A stretch of 64,000 nt of DNA from Bin80 sp965261255 (GTDB lineage: Bacteria; Bacteroidota; Rhodothermia; Rhodothermales; Bin80), in assembly GCA_965261255.1 (NCBI GenBank), contig CBDHCQ010000004.1, forward strand, positions 3,542,894-3,606,893, in the 5' to 3' direction. How positions within the stretch are numbered: position 1 is the stretch's first letter; every line of letters starts with the position of its first letter. Positions 45,159 through 54,257 of the stretch are shown here, in pieces. Position numbers and translations under genes: made by a program. The notes under the pieces were generated by a model. It had not been told where the DNA came from and did no database searches. It worked only from the letters and a program-made list of their open reading frames with translations.

Positions 45159-46727
45159 ATGATGAAGCTCCAAAGCATAGCCGCTCCTAACACTCAAGAC
45201 AAGGACTTTGAACGTCGGCTTCGCCCCCGCAGACTGAAGGAGTTTATAGGACAGGAGAAAATCAAGAGCAATCTCAAGATATTTGTGCGGGCTGCTCTGG
45301 AACGGGGCGAAAGCCTTGATCATGTACTATTATCCGGCCCTCCAGGACTAGGCAAGTGTGTAACGGCGGATACACGAGTACAGACTCCCCAGGGCCGCGT
45401 GCCTATGGGGCGCCTGATTCCAACCAATCTTAGTCCTGGTGAATGCAGAAACCACACCGTAACAGTCATTGGAGCACTTGGTGCAGAGCGCACCTCACAT
45501 GTGTATGCTAGCGGATCCGGTCCCACAATTCGTCTTTTTACAAACTGCGGACGATCTGTGGAGGGTACCCCAGCGCATCCTGTACTGGCAGAAAGCCAAG
45601 GGTATATGACCTGGCGACCGCTCGGATCACTTGAGCTCGGAGACCGGGTTTTGGCATTACAGGAAGAATCTGTTCAGGTGTCCGCCGAAAGCGGAGATTA
45701 CCAGGTAATCCGGTTTACAAAGCAGGACTGGATTGCCCTGGAAGCATCAAGTGAAAACAGACCAAAAGCAACTGGGGATTTTAAGTGGAGTACAGTCACG
45801 CGACTCGAGCGTGCGGAGGCAGAAACGTTCGACTTTGTAGTTCCAGGCTCACATTCGTTCATCGGTAACGGGTTCTGCAATCATAACACGACGCTGGGAC
45901 ACATTATCGCAGAGGAAATGGGGGCCGGCATTACCACCTCGTCTGGTCCAGTACTGGATAAACCCGCAGATCTGGCAGGTATTCTGACCAAATTGAAGGA
46001 AGGGGATGTTCTTTTCATTGACGAAATGCACCGGCTATCGCCAGTGGTGGAAGAGTATCTATATTCAGCTATGGAGGACTACTACATTGACATTGTCATT
46101 GACAGTGGCCCGAATGCACGGAGCGTGAAGATCCCATTACCTAGGTTTACAATGGTGGGAGTAACGACACGAAAGGGGTTGTTGACCGCCCCTCTGCGCA
46201 ACAGATTTGGAATAGATTTTCGGTATGATTATTATAGCGCTGAGTTGCTTCAGGCCATTCTTACACGCTCGGCGGGAATCTTGGGGGTTCTGATTGAAGA
46301 GGAGGGCGCTTACGAAATTGCACGTCGTAGCCGGGGGACTCCCCGTATAGCCAATCGGTTACTGCGCCGTGCCCGTGATTTTGCGCAGGTGGAGGGAGAT
46401 GGCCGTATAAGTCTTAAGACGGCAGATCGCGCGCTGACAGCAATGGATGTGGATGCCGAAGGTTTGGACAACATGGATACGCGTATACTGCTCAGTCTTA
46501 TTGACAAGTTCAATGGTGGGCCCGCTGGACTCTCAACACTGTCCGTGTCGGTTGGGGAAGAGTCGGGAACGATTGAAGAGGTTTATGAACCGTATCTGAT
46601 ACAAGAGGGATATATGCAACGTACGCCGCGTGGGCGTGTAGCAACCAAACGGGCATTTATACATTTTGGAAGAAAAATCCCCAGTGAAATGCAAACAATA
46701 TTTGATACTGGAGACAAAGAAGAATGA
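45159..46727 (+). CDS. ruvB: Holliday-junction branch-migration ATPase RuvB, intein-containing precursor
   Basis: RuvB is the hexameric AAA+ motor that drives branch migration with RuvA. The 522-codon frame is longer than a normal RuvB (about 340) because residues 67-243 are an intein inserted inside Walker A: GPPGLGK, then intein, then TTLGHIIAEEM. Removing it leaves a 345-residue protein with GPPGLGKT, Walker B FIDEMHRL, the arginine-finger region APLRNRFGI and the C-terminal winged helix (GPAGLSTLSVSVGEESGTIE). Host function therefore depends on splicing. No ruvA or ruvC is in the window. Confidence 0.95.
   Translation: MMKLQSIAAPNTQDKDFERRLRPRRLKEFIGQEKIKSNLKIFVRAALERGESLDHVLLSGPPGLGKCVTADTRVQTPQGRVPMGRLIPTNLSPGECRNHTVTVIGALGAERTSHVYASGSGPTIRLFTNCGRSVEGTPAHPVLAESQGYMTWRPLGSLELGDRVLALQEESVQVSAESGDYQVIRFTKQDWIALEASSENRPKATGDFKWSTVTRLERAEAETFDFVVPGSHSFIGNGFCNHNTTLGHIIAEEMGAGITTSSGPVLDKPADLAGILTKLKEGDVLFIDEMHRLSPVVEEYLYSAMEDYYIDIVIDSGPNARSVKIPLPRFTMVGVTTRKGLLTAPLRNRFGIDFRYDYYSAELLQAILTRSAGILGVLIEEEGAYEIARRSRGTPRIANRLLRRARDFAQVEGDGRISLKTADRALTAMDVDAEGLDNMDTRILLSLIDKFNGGPAGLSTLSVSVGEESGTIEEVYEPYLIQEGYMQRTPRGRVATKRAFIHFGRKIPSEMQTIFDTGDKEE
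45357..45887 (+). other. Mini-intein in RuvB Walker A (177 residues)
   Basis: The insert starts with Cys67 (CVTADTRVQTPQG, block A) and has the block B motif GTPAHPVL (Thr137, His140). It closes with FDFVVPGSHSFIGNGFCNHN (blocks F and G), with penultimate His242 and terminal Asn243, followed by Thr244 as the +1 extein nucleophile. At 177 residues it has no room for a LAGLIDADG or HNH endonuclease, so it is a splicing-only mini-intein. All four splicing residues are present, so it should splice. Confidence 0.93.
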
Positions 46728-46828
46728 AACAAGTCCTGATACCTTTGCTACTGTTCGTGGCAGCCTGTACGGTCGAGCGCCCTCTTGAGATTGCTTGCGC
46801 AGAAGGAAATGATGGATCACATATCTAA
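46724..46828 (+). CDS. Tiny lipoprotein, 34 residues
   Basis: An ATG overlapping the ruvB stop (ATGA) opens a 34-codon frame that starts MKQVLIPLLLFVAACTVERP. This is a complete lipoprotein signal with Cys15 at the lipobox, leaving a 20-residue mature peptide with a second cysteine, ending at the TAA at 46826-46828. It could be a lipopeptide or the stub of a decayed lipoprotein gene. Confidence 0.5.
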   Translation: MKQVLIPLLLFVAACTVERPLEIACAEGNDGSHI

Positions 46829-46836
46829 TTCTGTGA

Positions 46837-49818
46837 ATGGCAGGATCTGGAAAATCGTTCACAATGGATCTTGAGTTGTTGATGCCGAGCGATGATCGAG
46901 CACTGACAGATTTTCTGAATGTGCTGCGTAAGGAAAGTCAGGGGGAGGTTCGAACTGACGATTACAGCCGTGCACTTTACAGCACGGACGCCAGTATTTA
47001 CCAGGTGATGCCGCATGGTGTCTTTTTCCCGGCTTCACGGGAGGATGTACATGCTGCGGTTACGCTCTCGGCAGAATTTGGTGTTCCTCTGCTTCCTCGT
47101 ACTGGTGGCAGCAGTCTTGCTGGTCAGGCGGTTTCGGAGGCCCTGGTGATGGATTTTACCCGTCACTTGAGTCGAATACTGGAGGTCAATGAGGCTGAGG
47201 GTTGGGTACGTGCTGAACCTGGTCTAGTGCTTGACCGGCTAAACAAAAATCTGGAGTCTAGCGGATTACAGTTTGGTCCTGATCCGGCCAGCAGCAACCG
47301 TGCGGCATTGGGCGGAATTGTGAGCAACAATTCAACCGGAAGTCACTCCATTTGCTACGGGATGACCGCCGATCATGTCCATAGCATGAACGTTGTGCTG
47401 AGTGATGGTACACAGGTACATCTGGGGCCGTTGGAGGCCGAGGCACTTGAGCAGAAATCAAAGCTCAGTGGTCTGGAAGGCAGCCTGTATCGGGGAATGT
47501 TGGAGCTTACGCGATCATCTGATAACCGTAAGGCCATTCTTGAAGGGACGCCTCGTCACTGGCGGAGGTGTGGTGGCTACAACCTTGATCGGTTCATTGG
47601 CGACGGTCCGTCTTTCAAAGTACCCCAGGACGACCGCTTTAATCTGGCAAAACTGGTGTGCGGAGCGGAGGGAGGCTTGGCGGTTATTCAGGATGTGACG
47701 CTGAACCTAGTCCCCGTCCCGACTGCGCGCGCGTTGGCAATTGTCCAATTTGGCAGCACGCCGGAGGCGCTTAGGCGCGTTCCAGACATTCTGGAGGCCA
47801 ATCCCAGTGCGGTAGAGTTGCTGGATAACCTGGGTCTGCAGTTGTGCAGGGAGGTGCCCAAGTACGCGCGGCTGCTACAAACTTTTATTGAAGGGAATCC
47901 AGATTGTATTCTGATTACGGAGTTTTACGGAGATAGCAAGGCGGAGCTGCGCTCAAAAATCGAGAAATTGCGCACACTCCTTGTTAGGCGAGGACATAAA
48001 GGGGGCGTGCTGCCAGTCCTAGACCCGGCCCGACAGGTGAATGTGTGGACGGTCCGCAAGGTAGGGTTGGGGTTGTTGATGAGTATCAAGGGAGACCACA
48101 AGCCAATCCCCTTTATTGAGGACGCAGCAGTTCCAACCGAACACTTGGCGGAGTACGTACAAAAAGTTGATGGCTTTTGTACGGAAAGGGGGACACGCGT
48201 GGCCTATTACGCGCACGCAAGTGCAGGCTGCATCCATATTCGTCCGTTGATCAATGCAAAAGTGGCCACAGAAGTGGCCAAGATCCCCGAGATCATTGAT
48301 TTTTCGGTGGAGCTATTGCAGGGTTACGGAGGCGCACTTTCCAGTGAGCACGGGGATGGGCGGGCGCGCAGTTGGATAAATGAGCGGTTCTTCGGGCCGG
48401 ATCTGTACCGGTTGTATCGGGAGGTGAAGGAGATGTGGGATCCCCGAGGGTTACTGAACCCTGGCGTGGTTGTGGATGCTCCCCTGGCGACCGAAAATTT
48501 GCGCTATGGCGCAAACTACGAGGTGGTGCCGCTGGAACTGAACCTGGATTTCAGCGCGGAGCATGGTTTTGATCGGGCGATTGAAATGTGTAACGGGGCC
48601 GGAATTTGCCGCAAAGACACAACGGGGGTCATGTGTCCCAGCTTTATGGCTACCCGTGAAGAGGAGCACAGTACTCGGGGGCGTGCCAATGCATTAAGAG
48701 CTGCGCTTTCGGGGGTTCTGCCTCACGAGGAACTGACAAGTGCACGCATGTATGAGGTCATGGATCTGTGCGTGGAATGCAAGGCGTGTAAGTCTGAGTG
48801 TCCCTCGTCCGTAGACATGGCCAAGATCAAGTTTGAGTTTTTGGCGCAATATCATGCCAAACACGGTACGCCGCTGCGAACGCGTCTGTTTGGAGATATC
48901 GCAAAATTTTCCCGTTTGGCCAGTGGAGCTCTCGCGCCTCCGATAAATGGGATTTTGAGCAGTATGCCAGTGCGGTTTGCTCTTGACCGTGGATTGGGCA
49001 TTTCCCGACAGCGCAAGTTGCCGGCTTTTGCCCGGAAATCTTTCACCAAGTGGTTCAAACAGCGACCACAGCGCGCCCAGGAAAGGGAACGTGTTGTGCT
49101 CTTCAATGACACGTTCAACACATATAACGAGCCGCATGTAGCGATAGCCGCGGTAGAGGTGCTTGAGGCGGCTGGCTTTGAGGTCATAATTCCGGGGCAC
49201 CGCTGCTGCGGGCGGCCGCTCATTTCGAAGGGAATGGTAAAGAAGGCGCGTGCTGCAGCAAGGGATACGGTGGCGCGACTGGCGCCGTATGCAAGAGCGG
49301 GGCTACCGATCATAGGCTTAGAGCCGAGTTGCCTGTTGTCAATGCGCGACGAATACCTGTATTTATTGCCTGAAAGCAGGGAAGCACGGGAGGTTGCGCA
49401 TCAGGCGGTGCTTTTTGACGAATTTGTGGCCCGTCTCGCGGAAGAGAAAAGATTATCGCTCTCCTTCACTGATGCGGAGCGCGAGATCCTGCTGCATGGT
49501 CATTGCCACCAGCGTGCACTTGCAGGTACGGAATCAACATTGAAAATCCTGGCACTCCCAGAAAACTACCATGCGCGCGAAGTTGACACCAGTTGTTGCG
49601 GAATGGCAGGCTCCTTCGGTTATGAAAAGGAGCACTATGAAATATCTCGAAAGATGGCTGAGCGCCGACTGGCACCTATGATGCGCAACACCGGTGCCGA
49701 CGCAATAATTGCGGCGCCAGGCACCAGTTGTCGCCATCAACTGCAGCACTGCGGCATCACGCGCCCCCTACACCCGGCAGAGGTGCTTCGGGACGCAATG
49801 CTCCAGAACGCGTCCTGA
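46837..49818 (+). CDS. FAD/Fe-S/CCG 2-hydroxyacid dehydrogenase (D-lactate or glycolate type)
   Basis: The 993-residue flavoprotein joins three modules. The first is an FAD-binding oxidase half (VPLLPRTGGSSLAGQAV, GGIVSNNSTGSHSICYG; C-terminal end SSEHGDGRARSWINERFF). A ferredoxin-like section with two Cys clusters follows (CNGAGICRKDTTGVMCP near 585 and CVECKACKSECP near 645). A cysteine-rich CCG pair completes it (GHRCCGRPLISKG and DTSCCGMAGSFGYEKEHYEI). This architecture matches YdiJ/Dld-type membrane-associated D-2-hydroxyacid dehydrogenases that pass electrons to quinone. Met10 (46864) is an alternative start. Confidence 0.9.
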   Translation: MAGSGKSFTMDLELLMPSDDRALTDFLNVLRKESQGEVRTDDYSRALYSTDASIYQVMPHGVFFPASREDVHAAVTLSAEFGVPLLPRTGGSSLAGQAVSEALVMDFTRHLSRILEVNEAEGWVRAEPGLVLDRLNKNLESSGLQFGPDPASSNRAALGGIVSNNSTGSHSICYGMTADHVHSMNVVLSDGTQVHLGPLEAEALEQKSKLSGLEGSLYRGMLELTRSSDNRKAILEGTPRHWRRCGGYNLDRFIGDGPSFKVPQDDRFNLAKLVCGAEGGLAVIQDVTLNLVPVPTARALAIVQFGSTPEALRRVPDILEANPSAVELLDNLGLQLCREVPKYARLLQTFIEGNPDCILITEFYGDSKAELRSKIEKLRTLLVRRGHKGGVLPVLDPARQVNVWTVRKVGLGLLMSIKGDHKPIPFIEDAAVPTEHLAEYVQKVDGFCTERGTRVAYYAHASAGCIHIRPLINAKVATEVAKIPEIIDFSVELLQGYGGALSSEHGDGRARSWINERFFGPDLYRLYREVKEMWDPRGLLNPGVVVDAPLATENLRYGANYEVVPLELNLDFSAEHGFDRAIEMCNGAGICRKDTTGVMCPSFMATREEEHSTRGRANALRAALSGVLPHEELTSARMYEVMDLCVECKACKSECPSSVDMAKIKFEFLAQYHAKHGTPLRTRLFGDIAKFSRLASGALAPPINGILSSMPVRFALDRGLGISRQRKLPAFARKSFTKWFKQRPQRAQERERVVLFNDTFNTYNEPHVAIAAVEVLEAAGFEVIIPGHRCCGRPLISKGMVKKARAAARDTVARLAPYARAGLPIIGLEPSCLLSMRDEYLYLLPESREAREVAHQAVLFDEFVARLAEEKRLSLSFTDAEREILLHGHCHQRALAGTESTLKILALPENYHAREVDTSCCGMAGSFGYEKEHYEISRKMAERRLAPMMRNTGADAIIAAPGTSCRHQLQHCGITRPLHPAEVLRDAMLQNAS

Positions 49819-49835
49819 CTTTTCGTGTACCTCGA

Positions 49836-51287
49836 TCAGTGGCTGCCGAGCTTTTCGGCTTGATAGCCGCCAGCACGAAGATCTTTCAGGAGTAGAAATC
49901 CAAAGACTACGATCAGTATAATTCCGAAGGGTGCGAGTGTACGGAAGGAGCGTCGACCGCCCTCATTGTCGGCGGGGTTCAGTTCATCCTGTGCGCGTCC
50001 TACGGTCTCTGATTCGACACCGGATCCGCTGACGGACCTTAGTGCCTGCATTGTGCTGCCGCGCGGCAATTCGCCATCGGTTTCGTACGCTGCCAGCACA
50101 TTCGCCACGGTGGAATTGACGCCCATGATGTCAGCTTCCTGAGGTCCGGCATTTTCCGCAATAGCAGGGAATTCCGCATTAACATCCTCAAATATCTGGA
50201 TGACAGTCCCACTGTCAAGTGTGTCATGTCCTCTATCATCGGCTATGTCACCCAGCCAAGGCGTTACAAAGAAGGACGCAAGCATTCCTACGGCCCCCAT
50301 GACCCCGAGACCCAGCGCACCACTTTTTGGATTCCGTTCAGAAACATAGCCCAGCATGGTCGGCCAGAAGTAGGCTATTCCGGCTGCCCAAATCGCGGCG
50401 GTCAGAAAAGCCATCAAGGTTGTCTCCGCCATGCTGAACAGGAAAAGACCTAATGTGGCTAATACTGCACTTCCGAACAGGATGCCCGTCGGTGTGAGGG
50501 CCTTGACCACCGGGCCGGCAAGTAAGCGGAGTGTACCCATGATGCCAAATACAAACCCGAACACGAGCAAGCCATTAATTCCTCCTGCCTGAAGAACAGA
50601 GGGGACCCAACTTGAGGGTGGAAGCTCCATAGATGCTGTGAGCAACATCATAGGCATCATGATGAGCATTATAGGAGCGAAGAGAGCTTTGAATGACTCT
50701 CCCACAGATATGCCCGCAGAGACTCCTTCCGTTTGTGGAAAGGGGGCGGTGAACATCATGAGGCCATAACCCAGTGCAGGCACCAGAACCAGTATGAGCT
50801 GCGAGCGCCATCCGGCTCCGAGTTGTGCAAAGATGAAGGTCAGGAGGATGGCTGCGATCAGATTTCCGTATGGAAACCACATGTGAAAGTGGTTCAGTTT
50901 GGAGGTTTTGTTATCTGGATAGAGCGCAGCAACGAGCGGGTTGCACCCAGCCTCAACCAATCCCGCCCCAAGCCCGGCGCAAAGAGAGCCGGCGACAGCC
51001 GGCACATAGCCTTGGGCTGTCATGATCAGGATGGCGCCGGCCACATGGCCAACAAATGCTCCTCGTACGATCCATCGCATTCCGATCACATCGCAAAGCG
51101 GAGAAAAAATAGCTTGGCTGACAGTAAAGCCGATAAAAAACACACCGGTGAAAACACCGAGTTGTGCATTCGTGAGAATGAACTCTGATTTTACGGAGAA
51201 AGCAATTCCGGCAATGACTGTGAAAGCGAATGCTGTTGTCAGCAGAGCAAGGCAGCTGCCGTAAAAGAGGCGTTTGCGACTAATCAT
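49836..51287 (-). CDS. MFS transporter, FucP/FHS-like, with long loop before last helix
   Basis: The 483-residue protein has about 12 transmembrane segments. VFFIGFTVSQAIFSPLCDVI and GLGAGLVEAGCNPLVAALYP resemble sugar permeases of the FHS branch. An unusual hydrophilic insertion of about 90 residues (roughly 360-455, with DIADDRGHDTLDSGTVIQIF and DELNPADNEGGRRSFRTL) separates the penultimate helix from the last one (FGIILIVVFGFLLLKDL). The substrate is unknown. It converges with the dehydrogenase gene. Confidence 0.82.
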   Translation of the reverse strand: MISRKRLFYGSCLALLTTAFAFTVIAGIAFSVKSEFILTNAQLGVFTGVFFIGFTVSQAIFSPLCDVIGMRWIVRGAFVGHVAGAILIMTAQGYVPAVAGSLCAGLGAGLVEAGCNPLVAALYPDNKTSKLNHFHMWFPYGNLIAAILLTFIFAQLGAGWRSQLILVLVPALGYGLMMFTAPFPQTEGVSAGISVGESFKALFAPIMLIMMPMMLLTASMELPPSSWVPSVLQAGGINGLLVFGFVFGIMGTLRLLAGPVVKALTPTGILFGSAVLATLGLFLFSMAETTLMAFLTAAIWAAGIAYFWPTMLGYVSERNPKSGALGLGVMGAVGMLASFFVTPWLGDIADDRGHDTLDSGTVIQIFEDVNAEFPAIAENAGPQEADIMGVNSTVANVLAAYETDGELPRGSTMQALRSVSGSGVESETVGRAQDELNPADNEGGRRSFRTLAPFGIILIVVFGFLLLKDLRAGGYQAEKLGSH

Positions 51288-52038
51288 TTAAGCAGGCGAA
51301 GTTTGGTTGGTTCTGGATTAGTTGGTAAAAAGGCGTACCGACATAGAATATACAATGGAGATCTTGTACATGTGCGGGCTATCCAGACTGCGAGACATCT
51401 TCGGGTATGAGCGAAAATCGGCATTTTGAACGATGAAGGAAGCGAGCGGAACAGTACTTTTCAGATGAGTAGTCGCAGGTGAAAAAAGTTAGTGAGGCCG
51501 AAAATCTGGCGGGGACGGATTGGAAAGCTCACCCGCGAAGTCGCCTTTGACAGCACCACCACCTGAGCACAGTCTCAGAAACTCATCGGCAACCAAGCCA
51601 AAATCCAAATCCGACCCGATGACATTGTCGTCACGCTATCCCGGCGGCCAATAATTCCTACCTCTTGGCTGCTGGCTATATGGAGGCCAACGATCCCATC
51701 ACATGACTCAATAACTGTGAACTTCAGACGTGAACGCGATAGAAACAGTATGCCAAAAAGCCCCCAAATTTCAAGGTTGGGAATTCAAGCTAGGTATCCA
51801 ACACGAGAAAATGCCCATAGAGACTCATTAAGCAATAAAAGCTTCAGTTCAGTGAGTTTCGCAAGAAGCTCGCCAATGACCTAATTAGTGTGGAACCTAT
51901 GGAAGTATAAGCGCACCGGTAACAGAGGCTTCACATGGTCTCATAACCTTTAACGGCGAATACCTGATGAAACAGCTATGCCTGCTCTTTTATGGGCAAA
52001 CTTTGACTTAACACAATTTCGATGCTCTATAACAGGAA
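51288..52038. other. Long non-coding stretch with decayed coding traces
   Basis: No intact gene is visible in about 750 bases. A forward frame near 51570-51650 reads SQKLIGNQAKIQIRPDDIVV and TLSRRP, and another near 51760-51830 reads APKFQGWEFKLGIQHEKMP; both are cut by stops, which suggests a dead transposase or other gene. The left end should carry the promoter of the MFS gene. The right end becomes AT-rich before the flavoprotein gene. Confidence 0.45.
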
Positions 52039-52053
52039 TGTTTCAATGAAACA
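52039..52053. promoter_or_regulatory. 15-bp palindrome upstream of the flavoprotein gene
   Basis: TGTTTCA-A-TGAAACA is a perfect inverted repeat with 7-bp arms, 50 bases before the start codon at 52104, a position suited to an operator. No regulator gene is adjacent. Confidence 0.45.
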
Positions 52054-52089
52054 ATTGTCGTTAAGAAAATCCTTTCGCTATGAAATACT

Positions 52090-52095
52090 AGGAGG
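52090..52095 (+). promoter_or_regulatory. Consensus Shine-Dalgarno AGGAGG
   Basis: AGGAGG lies 8 bases before the ATG at 52104. Most genes in this window lack such a site, as is usual in Bacteroidota, so this one supports both the start and a foreign origin. Confidence 0.75.
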
Positions 52096-52103
52096 TCAGA
52101 GAA

Positions 52104-53223
52104 ATGAGACAATTTGACGTTGTTATTGTCGGAGCCGGTCCGGCAGGGATAGGGATTGCTGTTATGCTTAAAGATTTAGGCATAAAGCGAATGGTTGTTC
52201 TAGATAGAGAAGAAGTCGGTGCGACTTTCGATCAATGGCCGAAGGAAATGCAATTCATAACCCCTTCATTTACAACTAACTTTTATGGTCATCTTGACCT
52301 TAATTCGGTTGTATCTGGTACCTCGCCAGCATACATGCTTCGAAGGGAACACCCTACCGGCAAGGAGTATGCGCGGTACTTGAGAGAAGTATCAGAATAT
52401 TTTGATTTGCCAGTTGTTGAGCGTATGAATGTGGAGAAGGTACTTCGTTCTGGAGGCTTCTTCAAGGTTCATATTACTGGGGGACAAACGATAGAGTCAC
52501 GTTTTTTGATTTGGGCGGGCGGGGAATTTCAGTACCCGAATATAAATTCTGTTTCAGGTGCCGAATTGTGTTTGCATAACAGCCGAGTGAAAAGCTGGGA
52601 ATATGTTAAAGGCGAAGAATTTTATATCATCGGCGGTTTTGAGAGCGGCATTGATGCAGCCGTCCATTTGAGTCGATTGGGTAAAAAGGTTCGTGTGCTA
52701 GACCGCAATAGGCGTTGGGGCAAAGAAACAACTGACCCAAGCGAAAACTTATCGCCTTTTACGTTCGAGAGATTGAAGCAGGAAATGAGTCATAGACGGA
52801 TTGAACTTGTTGGTAAATCCCCGGTCCGGGGAATAAGGTTGGCACAGGACAAGTATTTGATTTATGTCAGAGGCAAATCATTTCCCTATCAAAGTGCTAC
52901 ACCTCCCATTTTGGCAACAGGATTTAAGAGTAGTCTAGTCGTAATTAAGGAGTTGTTTGATTGGGAGGAGGAAAAAGCTTACTGTCTGCTGAATGAGCAC
53001 GATGAATCAACCAAAACTCCTGGATTGTTTCTGGTTGGTCCGCAGGTTCGCCATGATGATCTCATTTTCTGTTTTATTTATAAGTATCGGCAGAGGTTTG
53101 GTGTTGTCGCTAATGCAATTTGGAAAACGATTGGGCAAGGATACAGCATCGCTTGAGTCATATCGTAGTGAAGGGCTCTACCTGGATGATTTGAGCTGTT
53201 GCGGAAATGAGTGTGTTTGCTGA
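52104..53223 (+). CDS. FAD/NAD(P)-dependent oxidoreductase with apparent 3' frameshift
   Basis: The first frame (350 codons, stop at 53156) has two Rossmann motifs, VVIVGAGPAGIGIAVML and YIIGGFESGIDAAVHL, like YpdA-type or flavin-monooxygenase-like reductases. The +1 frame continues past that stop with TASLESYRSEGLYLDDLSCC and GNECVC and ends at 53223, where TGATG couples it to the next gene. I think the native protein ends in this cysteine-rich tail and that a one-base shift near 53130-53145 (error, mutation or recoding) makes the short form. Base composition is more AT-rich than the neighbours, suggesting transfer. Confidence 0.75.
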
Positions 53224-53441
53224 TGCGAGAAGAATTAGTTCAGAAAGAAATCAAGACCAGTATCAGCGTACAATGGTTATGTCAATTGATTGCCAGCTTG
53301 TCTTGGTTCGCTGCCGTTATTGTTTACGGATCATTTGAATTAGGTGATTGCCTGCAATTGTTAGCTGCATCCGCGTGGACCGTATCCAACATTGTCAACT
53401 ACTTTACTAAACGGAATCGTGTCCTAAGCCGAGGCATGTGA
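53223..53441 (+). CDS. Small two-helix membrane protein
   Basis: The 72-residue protein starts at the ATG of TGATG at 53223, overlapping the stop of the +1 frame of the flavoprotein gene. It has two hydrophobic helices (VQWLCQLIASLSWFAAVIVY and CLQLLAASAWTVSNIVNYF) and a basic tail. No family was recognised. The coupling suggests that it works with the flavoprotein. Confidence 0.6.
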   Translation: MREELVQKEIKTSISVQWLCQLIASLSWFAAVIVYGSFELGDCLQLLAASAWTVSNIVNYFTKRNRVLSRGM

Positions 53442-53672
53442 CGGCGGAGATAGAGACTAGTGTCACCAGAAGTGGCTTTTTGCGCACACGACGTCTTTAA
53501 GTTTGGAACTCTTGAACAATGATGCGGCTGGTGGCCACGAAAGTACACGGGTTGTTGGATCCAGGTGAAGACCTAGGATATCTCATCCATCCAGGCAGCG
53601 AAACCACTGAAGACTCTTCGCGTTAGCTGCCGGGTTAGGTGTTTTTCTGTTCATCAGCTTTCTCAATTGGTC

Positions 53673-54257
53673 ATGCATCGCATCAAAACTCTCACGATCT
53701 TTTTCGCGCTCTTCCTGATTGGAGCCGATTACGTATATGCGCAACGTCCGGCTTCTCCACGTGGTGAAGCCTCGACCCAGATTGGGGAGGCTTGGATAGT
53801 TGTTGACTATGGACGTCCAATTCTTCGCGGGCGGACAGCAATATTCGGCTCAGGTGAGGAATACGGGACAGCCGTGACAGGCCCTGCTCCGGTTTGGCGT
53901 GCAGGAGCAAATAAATCTACCAGGTTACATACGGAATTGCCCCTTATGATTGGTGGTACGGAAGTTCCTGCCGGTGAATACAGTGTCTTCGTAGAATTGA
54001 GCCAGGGTAGCTGGACATTCATTCTGTCCACGCACGAGGCCAAGGATTCCGGTCGAGCTCCCGGTGATGGATTGTGGGGATCCTACAACTACACGTCGGA
54101 CAAGGATGTAGTGCGTGCTGCTATGACGGTCAGCGCGGTTGATTTCAGCATTGATCAATTCACGATCTCGTTTCTTGATGTGACCGAGGCGGGTGGGACG
54201 CTCGCCATGGTGTGGGAGCATACTATGGCAACGATACCCTTTACGGTAGCTCAGTAG
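53673..54257 (+). CDS. DUF2911 exported protein
   Basis: The ATG at 53673 gives a signal peptide ending YVYAQ and a ~175-residue domain with the DUF2911 phrases VDYGRPILRGRTAIFG, PVWRAGANKSTRLHTE and VPAGEYSVFVELSQGSWTFI. DUF2911 proteins are common exported proteins of Bacteroidota with no known function. It converges on the sulfatase gene and overlaps its end by 17 bp. The 231 bp upstream show no gene. Confidence 0.85.
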   Translation: MHRIKTLTIFFALFLIGADYVYAQRPASPRGEASTQIGEAWIVVDYGRPILRGRTAIFGSGEEYGTAVTGPAPVWRAGANKSTRLHTELPLMIGGTEVPAGEYSVFVELSQGSWTFILSTHEAKDSGRAPGDGLWGSYNYTSDKDVVRAAMTVSAVDFSIDQFTISFLDVTEAGGTLAMVWEHTMATIPFTVAQ

